64,000 nucleotides of DNA from Ampullaceana balthica (Eukaryota; Mollusca; Gastropoda; Lymnaeidae). The stretch covers positions 186,001 to 250,000 of the forward strand of contig CALYLW010000055.1 in assembly GCA_944989445.1 (NCBI GenBank). The letters are read 5' to 3'. The notes beneath the pieces are model-generated. The model was not told where the DNA came from. It did no database searches and saw nothing but the letters and a program-made list of their open reading frames with translations. A program made the position numbers and the translations under genes. Positions 41,977 through 53,512 of the stretch are shown in pieces. Within the stretch, counting starts at the first letter, position 1. Each line of letters starts with the position of its first letter.

Positions 41977-41997
41977 CTGGAATGCAGGAAAAGGGAA
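41977..41997 (-). other. splice acceptor of the SIX3/6-like exon
   Basis: The minus strand reads a pyrimidine-rich run (TTTTCCCTTTTCCTGC) followed by ATTCCAG, with AG at 41978-41977. This is a strong consensus 3' splice site. It explains why residues encoded above it (MFSLFLHS) do not belong to the protein. Confidence 0.8.
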
Positions 41998-43040
41998 AAC
42001 ACGATTAAGCCTGAAATCGAGTTAACTTTACATATTATAAACCATTAGTTCTGTCTTTTCTTTGTAAGTAATTAGTGCACACAAGATTAAATTAAAATAT
42101 ATTAATTTAATCTGGGGGGGTGCTTCAAATCTTCTTAAGGATTTAATACCAGACAGAATTGTATCAAACTTATTTTTAACAACATCTTTAGCACGTCTAT
42201 TGTAGCGTAACAATAAAAGTTCAAATGGTCTCACTAATTCTGACCTCTCCCGCTCCCCACCCGTCATTACTCAAGTAAAAATAAACTACGCAACTTTCAT
42301 TGTAGTTCAACACCCAAGATTGTAAAAGCTATAATTTCCATGAACATTTACTTGAAAGTACGGACAGTTGAAAAGTGTTGTAATGAGCGAAGCTTGCAGT
42401 CAACTATTGACGAATGAATAGCGTCCTTGATCCTAGTGGAACTCACATACCACGTCGTTTTATCTAAGGTGTCACCAACCCCTTTCCACATAACCATTTT
42501 TTTCTATTGTTTCCTTCAAGACAGTATTTTTTATCTATTTTAATCCAAATGTGAATAATTCGTCATTTTATCTACCAGTAATTGATGGGTTCTCCCTGCA
42601 GATTGTGTTAAAGTTCGACTCTTTTATTCAATGCTCTGTAAGACGTTAGTACTATTGTATTGCTACACTTGGCTATGCTAAAATATGATCTCTACTGACA
42701 CTGTGCTAGGCCTAAGCAAACAATTGCGGTCTATTAGTACGGGAATTACATTGTTTTCAGTATTCCCCGCATCATACTATTGTCCTTCTCTAAAATATCC
42801 GAACATAATCCATTGATCTCAACTTAATATCCGAAAACAATCCATTGAACTCCTCTAAATGTCAGGCCAGACTCCAATAACCTCTGCAATATTTCCAATT
42901 CTGCGCCATTGAATTTTTGCATACTTAATTTCTTTTAGCAAAGATTTTTTTTAACCCACTGTTTGAACTTTTAATAAAAAATCAAACAATCAGCATTGAC
43001 CAACTATACTGCACGGAAAGAAAGTCAGGACTTTGCATAT
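41998..43040 (-). other. putative intron sequence, no gene seen
   Basis: If the exon assignment is right, all DNA from 41977 to the window end is intron on the minus strand. No frame from here to 64000 on that strand encodes a SIX domain or homeodomain. This part is AT-rich and unique. Confidence 0.45.
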
Positions 43041-43047
43041 TTAGGCC

Positions 43048-43135
43048 CCATGCGGTGATCCATTCTTTGGTGCGGTGATCCATTCTTTGGTGCAGTGGTC
43101 CATTCGCTGTTGCGGTGGGCTATTCTTTGGTGCGC
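43048..43135 (+). repeat. 20-bp repeat around TGCGGTGATCCATTCTTTGG
   Basis: About four diverging copies (GTGATCCATTC, GTGGTCCATTC, GTGGGCTATTC). Confidence 0.85.
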
Positions 43136-44655
43136 ACTCACAAGTTTCACAAGTGGACTTAAATCCTGGCACCTAGCCGCCAACTGCGGTTAGCATGCGT
43201 CATACAACATTGTTCGCGGGAACAATGGACGAATTCGCGGTGTTCAATGCATCTCAATATGCCTCATGGCCCTAGGTATGCTAACGGTGCGAGAAAATAT
43301 GCGCATTTTTGAAAGAGGTAATTCCCGTTTGTAATATTTATAGTCAAAGGAGTGTGTTTAAGTGTAGGCATTAAAAAATCATTAAGAGGTCAAAGGGGGG
43401 AAAATGTGTGTTTAACATTTGTGTGCACCATTAACACGGGATTTATTTTTTATAAAATATATTCTTTCCACAAACCGAAACAAAGAGAATTTCAATTAAG
43501 GAAATCGCCCAGGGTGTTAGACAACAATGTGTTGGGTGGCGTGGTCATAATCAGGGACTCTCACCCCGTTTGAAAGAAAAGTGCCCCTTGCGGCCATCGT
43601 GTATTTGGACAAATTGTCGAGTTCACCGCAAGTTTACCCCCCAATATCATTGACTGCGCGGAGATCAGAAGGAAATCGTTGGCTGCAGTTCAATTGCGTC
43701 AATGGGATTATGTTCTTTAACTTTTTTTTTACAAAGGTTAAGTGAAAAGTGGGCGGGGAAAGGGAACGGAAAGAAGAGTGGGATGGGTTTGACCTTGTGC
43801 TCCCATTGGTCGCATTTGGAAAGACTTATTCCCGAGTCACTGCAAACCGTTTGAACATGTTTTATTATTACTTTTTTTTTAATTTTAGAGTGAACCCACT
43901 CTAGGCATATTTTTTGGATACGCCTATATATACGAGCAATTATTATGCTGCACGAGCCGCACCCATGTTGTTATTGAAATGGTTTGAAACCTTGCAATGT
44001 CATTTTGTGCTAATTGCCAGCTTTATAAATGAGCGCATCTACACCAACACGTTGACTTGAAGTCATAGCAGAAAAAAAAACATGACATGGGCGAGTGTAC
44101 AGCATTTTATTATTGGGGAGGGGGGGGGGCGTGCCAGGGGGTGCATATTTCAAAAGAATTTTATATGTTCAGTTACCCTCAACTTTATTTTATTTTCCAG
44201 GCACCCCACAGCTACAGCTTGTCGGATTGTGATGTCCGGGCATCCCCCCCCCCTTTTTTTATGTGTGTACTGTGTACCATTTGAGATGATACCTTTACAT
44301 GATCTAGCCTCTCGGGATCTATAATAATTTTAAAAAATGACGTGTCGAATATTGATTGATCATTAAAGCAAGTGTCAATATTAGTTCAAACGTAAAGTAG
44401 CTTACGGATGGTTTCCATTTAATACAATTAATAACATCATTATTGCACATCATATATATATTTACCCTCAATTATGTATGACTGTGGCCTAACGCTAAGG
44501 GACATCACTCTGCTTTTTTTAAAAATTGAAAATAAAGACTTAAAAATCATTATCATTTTGGTTTCCAGATTAACATTAACCAAACAACGCACGAACCTTT
44601 GACGTCAGCATTTGTGTTGTAAACAGTGCTGACTGACTCAAAGAGTTATTTTTTT
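43136..44655. other. putative intron sequence, no gene seen
   Basis: Unique sequence. G-rich run near 44116-44131, C run near 44244-44254. Short frames at 43352-43573 and 44082-44324 have no domains. Confidence 0.4.
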
Positions 44656-44965
44656 GGTGCAGTAATTTGGTGCGCTGCTTTCTAAAATTAGTTAAAAAAT
44701 CGTGTGGTGATTAGCACTGTAAAAAAAATTATATAAATACTTTGTGTACCTTTCAAGAATATTTCGTATATATCATATAAGAATAAGTTACTTGGGCTTT
44801 TGACACACAAAAAAAGTGGTCGCCGTAGGTGCCCCACAACCCCTATTATAAAATACTTTGTGTTCATTTCAGGAAGTTTAATATTACGTATTTATCATAC
44901 AAGGACAAGTTAGTTGGACTTTTGAAAAAGGTGGGCGCCCTAAAAAAGTGGGCGCCGCAGGCGCC
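44656..44965 (+). repeat. dispersed GGCGCC-type repeat, copy 3 (rearranged)
   Basis: Contains two successive tails of the family seen at 7 and 15.5 kb: 44735-44838 (diverged) and 44845-44965 (good match, with CAAGGACAAGTTAGTTGG and a final GGCGCCGCAGGCGCC). The first part (GGTGCAGTAATTTGG and GCTTTCTAAAATTAGT) matches copy 1 in the opposite relative orientation, so copy 3 is rearranged. Confidence 0.65.
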
Positions 44966-45029
44966 AAAGCACAACCAAGTAAACAATATAATAGCCCATG
45001 TCACTGGATGGATAGATGGATCCGTAACG

Positions 45030-45381
45030 CTATGACGTCATTATTTGAGCTAATCTTTAAATACAAGGTGTGCATTAGGAAGTGTGCAAAATAATCATAA
45101 ATTAAAGATTATTTTTGAAATAGTACAACAGTCCATAGCAGTTAAAAATGCGTGTGGTGTTTCTCGCTGTAAAAATAAATAAATTATATGACGTCATTGT
45201 TTTAGCTTATATTTAAATTTTGGAAAAGGTAAAGATGTAAAAATAGGATATGAGGATTTATAATTATAAATACTTTGTGTACATTTCAGTAAGTTTAATA
45301 TTTCGTTTGTGTCAAACAAGGATATGTTACTTGGGCTTTTGAAAAAAGTGGGTGCCGTAGGCGCCCTACAACTCCTAGTTT
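45030..45381 (+). repeat. dispersed GGCGCC-type repeat, copy 4
   Basis: Includes ATGACGTCATTGTTTTAGC near 45189, the AAATTTTGGAAAAGG segment, ACATTTCAGTAAGTTTAA, TTGGGCTTTTGAAAAAAGTG and GCCGTAGGCGCCCTACAAC, in the same order as copies 1 and 2. Confidence 0.7.
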
Positions 45382-47984
45382 AAATATATTTGCGACAGAG
45401 TGACATTGCAAAGATAATGTCAAATTATAGTTTAAAATTTACTAGTTATATTTAATAAATTATTATGATAAATAATTAAATAGTGGTTGTTGTTTTTTCA
45501 AGCTAGAAAAATGTTTTTAAAAAATAACTCACATTTGCCTTTAAATATATATTATTTTATCCTTAAAAATTATTTTCTGATAAACTAGTTTTAACTTCTA
45601 TCATTGAATTATTGTTGTTTTTTTAAATTGTTAATTTTTTAAAACTTATCTACATGAATTTTGTGCTGTTGTATTTATAGGAAGTATAAATGTGTTGCTC
45701 TGTTACAAATTGTAGTATTTATTATATGCTTGGAAAGTATGGGGCAAAAGTAATTCAATGGTGAATTAAACCCCAAAAATGTGAGTTCGTAGGAAGATAT
45801 AGAGGACCAACAGATGTAATCGAATATTACATTTTTGGAGGGGTGTATACATCACTATGACATTGGGCCAGTAATGCTGTTTTTTGAAGTAAGTTAAGGT
45901 AAGTTATTTGCCTGGGAACGTTGTAAATATATTGTACTAGACTTGGTCATTCCTAAGAAGAAGAAAAAAATTGTACTGCTTAAAAAATACGATAAATAAC
46001 ACTTTACAAAATGGTTAATACTTAAGTCCACTAGGCAAACTCAAATTCACATCTAATTAACAAATATATGTTGAGATAAGTTCTCAAAGAATACCACGAA
46101 ATTTATTAAATATAATAATACATCATTGGCCCAATTACATACTTTTGTTGTTTCCACCAAGACACACATGCCATGCTATAGTAAAGCTTGTCAGCTAACG
46201 AATGGTTGTGGCAGACGATAAAGTTCACCGCGTACATCAGTGCCATAGGTGCCCGATAAACACAAGGGCGTGGTCGAATTGAAATAAATGCCACCCTGCT
46301 CCCCCCTCCCCAATATCCCGCAAGGCTTGATCTCAACTTTGTGACGACTGACAAGTGAACTGCGCTGGCAACAAGTTTAGCTCATAGAAAACCCGGTAAC
46401 CCGGCCATGTAGCTATTTAATGACAGCATAGCGCACTAAAAATATACGGCGGTCCGTGAATGGTAAGGGAGTTAATAACAGCATCGCCATGTGCGGGAAA
46501 ACAACATGGTGGTTGCCGGGGTAAATGCTACCTCTCGGCTTGTAGGCAAGACTCAAATAGATCATCATATTCAAGGCAAGCGACCCATCTCGATGGTGGA
46601 AGTGTAACAGCGCACGGTCGATGGCCGTGCGATGGTCGGAATCTGTTGCCAGCGATGAGGTATTTTGAGTATCTGTTACGGGGTTAATGCACGGAAATTA
46701 CACAGATTATAAAGAAATAATTAACAGCAATTAAAATTGGTAACTTTCTTTTCTCAATGCGTTTGCGATGATATCTGACTTCTGGAACATTCTATTGGAT
46801 AAACAGACATTAGGGTAAGATGACGTGTTGCTTGGAAGGTGGAGTACAATGCACTGGCGCCGCAGTTCCTGTGGTGGTTCTCCGTTCATTAATGTCAGGC
46901 TAATGCTTTTTGTTTAAAACAACGCTTGCCATATGCTGAAACTGATGGGTTTCTATGTTGTAAGGTAACTGTTCAAATCCCTCCCATCTCCGTGTCTCAA
47001 TCTTCTTCATGGAATATTTTTTGTCGACATCATTTTTAAAAGAATTTTTTGTTCTATACATCTCTCCCGTCCTCATTTTTCCACTGGCTGTTTCCGCCTC
47101 TACACACTATTTGACTGCCTGATTCCGCTTCTGCACACTGTTCGACCGTATGTGGCTCTCCCCAGTAGAGCGTTAATTAATGTTCTCTGTTTCAGGGGAC
47201 GCTATTGAGGTGTCAAGTCCTCGGTCGCCCCGCTCAGTTTCACCTCGTGGACACAGCACGATTACAAGCATTCACCAAGTACTCGTTATGAAAAAAATTG
47301 TAAATAATGTCAACAACTACAAAATCGAAAAATGTTGATATGGTGCAAACATGGATACAAATAACAAACCAACATTAAATCCTCGAGATCCTATCGATTT
47401 ATTGTGATAGTCAAGGTATTAAATAATCTCGATAAATCGTGAGGCTTGTATAGTGACACCGATACATTTATGTTTTGACAGTAATCGATATCGATGCTAT
47501 TGACCGAGCAAATGTTTTTCGTGGTTATTCGGATACAACAATCACGTTTATTCAGTCCGCCGATCAACAGCCATGCGAGGGCTCTTAGCTTTGTTATTAC
47601 AGTAGTGATCAGTGGGAACAGCAATACGCGGGTGGGTGCCTTTTATATGTCAGTGATGGTGATGTCTGACCATTTGATGACCCATTTATTGTACTGCAAT
47701 ATCCGCACGCCTAGGAATTTATTAGGAGGAAATTCTGCATTTTCTAATGGTCTTGGTCTTGGGATGTCCTTAACGTTTCGAAAGTTTGACGAGGGCAGAC
47801 GCCAATCGTGTTCGATGAGTTGTCATTCAAACGTTTGTGTGAGCTGTACATGTTGACCACATTGCAAGGTGGCAACCTACATAAATTATCACTGGCTTAA
47901 TTAAATGTTTCTATGTTATTGAACAAAAAATAAACCCAAAATTGTGAGACATGAATCCAAACGTTTCCCAACACAGGAAGGATA
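45382..47984. other. putative intron sequence, no gene seen
   Basis: AT-rich to about 46100. The block 46380-46690 is richer in CpG (ATGGCCGTGCGATGGTCGG) and unique. No frame with a recognisable domain. The 120-codon frame at 47494-47856 has none either. Confidence 0.4.
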
Positions 47985-48205
47985 GACGTCCCCAAAACAC
48001 GAAGCCTAAAGGTCCCTAAACACGAAGGCTAGAGGTCCCCGACACACGAAGGCTAGAGGTCCCCGACACACGAAAGCTAGAGGTCCCCGACGCACAAAGC
48101 CTAGAGGTCCCCGACGCACAAAGCCTAGAGATCCCCGACACACAAAGCCTAGAGATCCCCGACACAACAAGTCTGGAGGTCCCCGACACACGAAGCCCAG
48201 AGGTA
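47985..48205 (+). repeat. 24-bp minisatellite, about nine copies
   Basis: Unit AGGTCCCCGACACACGAA followed by GGCTAG or GCCTAG, with AGATCC variants. Minus-strand frames of 61 and 146 codons run across it, and both are by-products. Confidence 0.93.
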
Positions 48206-48769
48206 CGGTGTTGAATCAATCCAACGTCTCGTCGATAATTTGTGTTGGATCGACCGCGAGAGAAAAAGTAATTAAAGTCAAGGATTTCAGTAAACACGTT
48301 GACTGGCGAGGGCATAAAGGGACAATTTTCAGCTGATGCTAGGAAACGGCAACGCTTAGCTGATTTCATGGGTCGCCTTAGGGGGGCATTGTATCGATTA
48401 GGCGAAACTACTGTAGCGGTAATAAAATCTCCGGAATAATGAGGGGAACCAATCATATTATGTTATCCAACATTATTACTATAAAGAGCACCTATATATA
48501 TATGTGTGTGTTAGTTTACAAAATAGCGCGATACTCCATCAGTTGTTCAATGAAATATTTGTTTAATGTGTTAATGATAATGGAATGGAATCGGAGCTGA
48601 TAAAATTGTTTAAATTCTATCACTATATGCTAAGTTTTACTGAGAGGATTCTTCGTAGTGCAGAGTATTTCATTAGCTTTTAAATTTTAGCACGAAAACA
48701 AAAACAAACAAATACTGGTCCTAATTTATTTCCTCCATCTTCTTATTCCTCCTCACTCCCTTTTCCCGT
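48206..48769. other. putative intron sequence, no gene seen
   Basis: Unique sequence with a short TATATA run near 48493. Nothing recognised. Confidence 0.45.
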
Positions 48770-48849
48770 CTCTCTCTTTCTCTATTCCCTTTTCTGTATA
48801 TTTTTCTCTCAAGCTCTCTCCCTCCTCCTTTCTCTCTCTCCTCTCTCCC

Positions 48850-48922
<73 letters not shown>
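48770..48922 (+). repeat. (CT)n microsatellite
   Basis: T/C-rich stretch with an uninterrupted CT core at about 48852-48911, then CTAT repeats. Confidence 0.95.
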
Positions 48923-48925
<3 letters not shown>

Positions 48926-51744
48926 ATTCACGGGCCTCTTTCGTTCTGTACATCTTCTCTTCCCCGCTATACTCTATAACAGATCGCATTGTTTCTATTA
49001 GTTTCCATCCTCACAAAGCGCAACTTCCGACATAATGGCCGGCGCACGAGCTAGTCACTTCCGCTAACCTGATCAACACATCGGAGTCTTATCTCTATTC
49101 CGTTTGTCTCATTCACGTCACGACCGGCAAACATCGGGTGTCTGGCAGACGACGAGATCTTAGCCCGAGGTTTCGTTTTCATCGGCCGGTTGACCGCCGG
49201 CCCAGTTGGATGTTGATCGTCCGAGGACGCGATGAGTTTGGTACACTCGTGGCGAGTGCTCGTGAGCGAATCTGCTTCATTAACAGAGCGGGGCTACACA
49301 GCGAATGTTGTTACCGGGGCGCATAACAAAGCAACACGCACACACAATCAGAAAACCCAGTTTTATTTACTTGTAGGGGATGTTATATAATTTTTTTTAA
49401 ATATGCGGGGGGGGGGCGGGATTGGTCGGGAATAAACTAGGTCAATTGGCGCAAACGATTTGGCCTTGGAATTTATTTTCTTTTTTTTTAAAGACAAAAT
49501 AATTAAAAAATAAATATTTATAGTAGGATTTTATTACTATGAGATCGAATGCTTTAAAGTGTCTCCATGTTTTTCTTCTTTTTGAACCATTAATCTTTTT
49601 CAGCGCTGTGATAAAAATGCACAATTTTACATTGTCATCCGGAGATGCACGCGATGTCTACAATTTGGAATCGAACACCGATCATTTCGGATCCCAGTTT
49701 CCGGTCCGCTATGCGTTTTGTTGTGTGAATGCCGCAAGCGCTGATCCTGTCTGTTGGTAGCACCCACGTCATGCTCTCAAAGTCTATTTCTGCCAAGCCC
49801 CAAGGATCTTGTGCACTGTATTATCCATGTTCACACAACTAGGAGGCATTTTACGCTTAAGTGACATTTTACCTAAAGCAGAGCGACCCGTCAATAAAAC
49901 ATTTATTTTCCACCTAACTAAATTTATTTTCCACCCTAGCTCTAAGCTTCTCAGTTTCCACCTAGCGTGACATTTCATAAGCTGCTGGCAATTGATTTCT
50001 TGGGATCCAGCACCAAGAAGACGATCTCCTGCTCGGCAGACGTGAGATTATCCCTCATTGCTACCCGTCGAGTTCTTCGGTGATTGAATTCCAGCCGAGA
50101 ATGCAACGAGGGAAATTAACTCAAAAAATATTCTATTTTACACTCAAATCTTTGAAAAAAAAGAACGAAACACCGATAGAAATGGAAACGTGTAACATTC
50201 GAATCAGGTTTTAGTTTCTGGTGCGGTAACCCCCACATGCCTCAACAAACATGGGTAACCAACACACAGTCGTTATTCAAAACTTTAATAAAAATGCAAG
50301 ACAAGGCATAAACAATGGATAAGCCTAGGACGCGATAATGTTCTGTTATAGAAGGAGCGTCTCTAATGTATAGGATATGATTAGAAAAGTTTAACAGAAA
50401 AATGTTGGTGGGTCAAAAGTAAAATTTTAAAAGAATCTTACAAGAATATCATTCGTTGGAAGTGCTATAAAAAAACCTATCACCCCAGTTACCGTGTAAT
50501 GATTCATCCTTGCGCCAAAACTCATTTGACCCATTTCGGCCACTCAGCACCCGGCAATTGGTGGATAATTTTCCCTGGTATTTGACTAAATGAGTTTGAA
50601 ACGTTCCTGCCTTTCGCCTCGTCCAAATAGCACTCGTTGCTACTCGCACACCGCCCTCGCGCATGTCAGGGTTTATTCGGGATAGTAAAATTTCATTCAT
50701 GGTTTCATTCATAATGACATCCTAGGCGACGGGCGTCATATCCGGTGAACGCCATTTTTCCTGCCTCCCAGATAGGAGATGTGATTGGTTGATGTCCGGA
50801 ACATCGTCATTGGTGTATATGTCACGCTCGCGGGAAAGAGTAAAGTTCAGCGGAAAAGCCAATAATGAGCCTAGTCGGTGTCAATGTCATTATTGGCATG
50901 GAGTGGACAAAAAATGCTGTCATTTACTTTTAATGTCGCAATACGATAGCATTTTTTATTTATTTAGTTATTTATTTTTGGTTAAGGTAGAAGGTGGGTC
51001 GATTTGATGAGTCCATAGTTAAGGGACATTAAAATATATTTTTTTTGTTTCCTGTAGGTCAGCCAAACAGTTAAACAGGTAAATGAATCAGTGAAGCGAC
51101 TCAAAATATTGGCCAACTTTAAACATTTATCAGCGTTCCAAATTCAGTACGTTTTTTTCCCCATTAATTCCAGTCCATTATTTTTCCACACTCATTTTTC
51201 CCCTCACATTCCTTTCATTATACTCACTCCCTCCCCTCCAACCACATTTTTATCAAACCTTATTTACACCACCACCACCACACACACTCCACACTGTTGC
51301 TCCCACCTCCATTTATATCCAACACTCATCTTCTGAAAATAAAGATGTAAAAAAAAAGGGGGGGGGGTTGAAAGCTACCGACGTACACCTCACAGTACAT
51401 CAGTACCGATCGTGTGTCTAATATCATGTACATTAACTTGACTATACAAATTCTTCGGATGCTCACACAGAGTGTTTTATGCTATGGAGATAAACACATA
51501 CATACACAAGTAAACACAAATATTGTGAGAAGGAGGGGGTTAAGGGGTATGAGTGGGTGTAGGAACATTGCTAAAATGTCAAAGGTCAGCCTAAAGGTAC
51601 GGTTTAGCTTCCGGGTAAAATAATAAGGAAATGGAGACAAGTAGTGCTGAATGGTCTGGCACCAGATCAAGTGCTTTTTCGGGAGAGCTACGTCATCACT
51701 TCTGTTGTAAACGTCATGAAGTTGACACCACGAGAGAGAGAGAG
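48923..51744. other. putative intron sequence; CpG-bearing unique block at 49015-49330
   Basis: 49015-49330 contains many CpGs (GGCCGGCGCACGAGC, CACGTCACGACCGGC, CGGCCGGTTGACCGCCGGCCC) and stands out from AT-rich neighbours. A short 62-codon frame there has no domain. G-rich run near 49407-49421. 50440-50900 is also unique and mixed in composition. An enhancer, promoter or old exon are all possible; nothing decides. Confidence 0.35.
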
Positions 51745-51780
51745 AAAGAAAGAGAGGGTGAGAGAGAACGAGAGAGAGTT
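51731..51780 (+). repeat. (GA)n-rich microsatellite
   Basis: GAGAGA runs with AAAG and ACG interruptions. Confidence 0.85.
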
Positions 51781-52065
51781 AGCTTGAGTCATATACAGAA
51801 CAGAACACAGAGTCTGAATAAAATAACTGATTTGTACTGACGAAGGCATTAGTCGAAACGTTTATTGTCGTATAAGTTTAATAATAAAGCTCAAAATTTA
51901 TTGTTTTCATTACACAATTTGTTTGTGTATTTTGTATTTTATTTAAAAGCTTTATCGCAGTCCCTATTCTATATTTTTGAAAAAAGGAATATTTATTGTT
52001 TGTGTTTGGTGTTGGTCTTCTTGTCTGAACGTTAAATGTCTTATTTTCGGTAGTCAAATGTCGTG

Positions 52066-52091
52066 TTATATATATATATATATATATATAA
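52066..52091. repeat. (TA)n microsatellite
   Basis: About 13 TA dinucleotides in a row, self-complementary. Confidence 0.95.
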
Positions 52092-53404
52092 CAAAATTAG
52101 GTGGGTCTTCACGTATTCAAATGTGATTTGTGGCAACTGAAGACCGCATGTTAACTTTCACAATTACACACACGGAACCAAAGTGAAATAAAGCGTTAAT
52201 CTAACAAACGTTAAAAGGCTTGAACATTGGGAAGGAATAGAGTATAGTGTATATGAAATACACGTAACACATTTTACTTATTTGAACTGATATTTTTTAA
52301 GAAGCCAATGATAAAATCATAAAGTAAAATGACAAGATATACATATTAAAAATTAACGACTTCTTTTGACTACATAATTTTTTTAAATAGAATATTACAT
52401 TTATCCATAGAATCGTACACCTTCACATTTTACATTTCAAATAGAAGTTAGAGGCTTGTAGAATGTGAACACGTTGTGATAGATATTCCAAGAGCCGTCC
52501 CCAGGGGCGTGACCACGGTTTGGTGTCCATGCACTCCTCGTCATCTTCTCAAGACACCACGCAGCGCAAATTTAACGAATTACTTATTAATTTATGGCTG
52601 TAGTGCGTCCCCCTGTGGGTTATCATTCAAAGTCTTGAATCACTAATAGTCTGTTCTCCAGCCCCGCAGGGGGGTTAACGCACCCACTGTTAGATGCCCA
52701 GTCCTGCAGGGCACCGTCTGACGGGAGAGGGGTGGGGGGGCTGCATCCACAGACGGAAGGATGTCGTGGTCCCTGTACATTGCATCAAGCTGAGAAGCTA
52801 ATAATACTTAACTCGGTAATTATCCGGGATATAATTATCCGGAGGGATATGTCAAGAAGCCGGTGACGCCAGCCATCCATGAGAATGGAGTTGTGGCGGT
52901 GGAGGCCATTGAACCGTGACTGCTCTTGGTGGGGAGGGGGGAGTGGTGGTGCCGTGTGTATAGGGCGTCGTATCACTGTGCAGACACAAACATGGGATGT
53001 TACAAGAGCACGACATTTGTTAGGTAAACGGCAATCACTATTATTATAGACATCTCAGTGATTGAATCCCTAAATTCCAAGGGTCTTGTGCACCGAGTTA
53101 TCAAAACGGCCCCAGAAAAATTGTTTACATTTTTAAACAAAAAGTTTACATATTTTTGCATTTTAAGCTTGTGTCAACTTTTTCACCCCTAAAAAGAGTG
53201 GTCAAATTGTAATATTATTTCTTGTGATGTTATTATATTATTTCTTCTCGACAAACAACCGTGACTTGGTACCATATCGAGTAAAGGGTTTTAAATCTTT
53301 CTTGTGATGTCATTAGTATTGTTTCTTGTGAACTAAACCTGACACTGAATCGGTGAGTAAAAATACTAATATTATATTTGATTGTATTTTTTACTATTAG
53401 TCCA
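52092..53404. other. putative intron sequence, no gene seen
   Basis: Unique. 52490-52980 is less AT-rich, with a CCCCGCAGGGGGG segment near 52663. No coding or RNA feature recognised. Confidence 0.45.
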
Positions 53405-53512
53405 TCTATTAGTCCAGGGCCGTTTTGACCGGGGCCTTTATGTCTAAGCCCATTTGTCGGGGCCGTTTTGTCCGAGGCCATTTTGTACGGGGCCGTTTTG
53501 TCGGTTATGCCT
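53405..53512 (+). repeat. degenerate 21-24-bp repeat around GGGGCCGTTTTGTC
   Basis: Five diverged copies: GGGCCGTTTTGACC, GGGCCTTTATGTC, GGGCCGTTTTGTCC, GAGGCCATTTTGTAC, GGGGCCGTTTTGTCGG. Confidence 0.85.

Noticed and set aside
41283..42048. Plus-strand frames opposite the SIX3/6-like exon (100-139 codons).
   Set aside because: Antisense shadows of a GC-rich coding exon; they extend through its splice acceptor without a domain.
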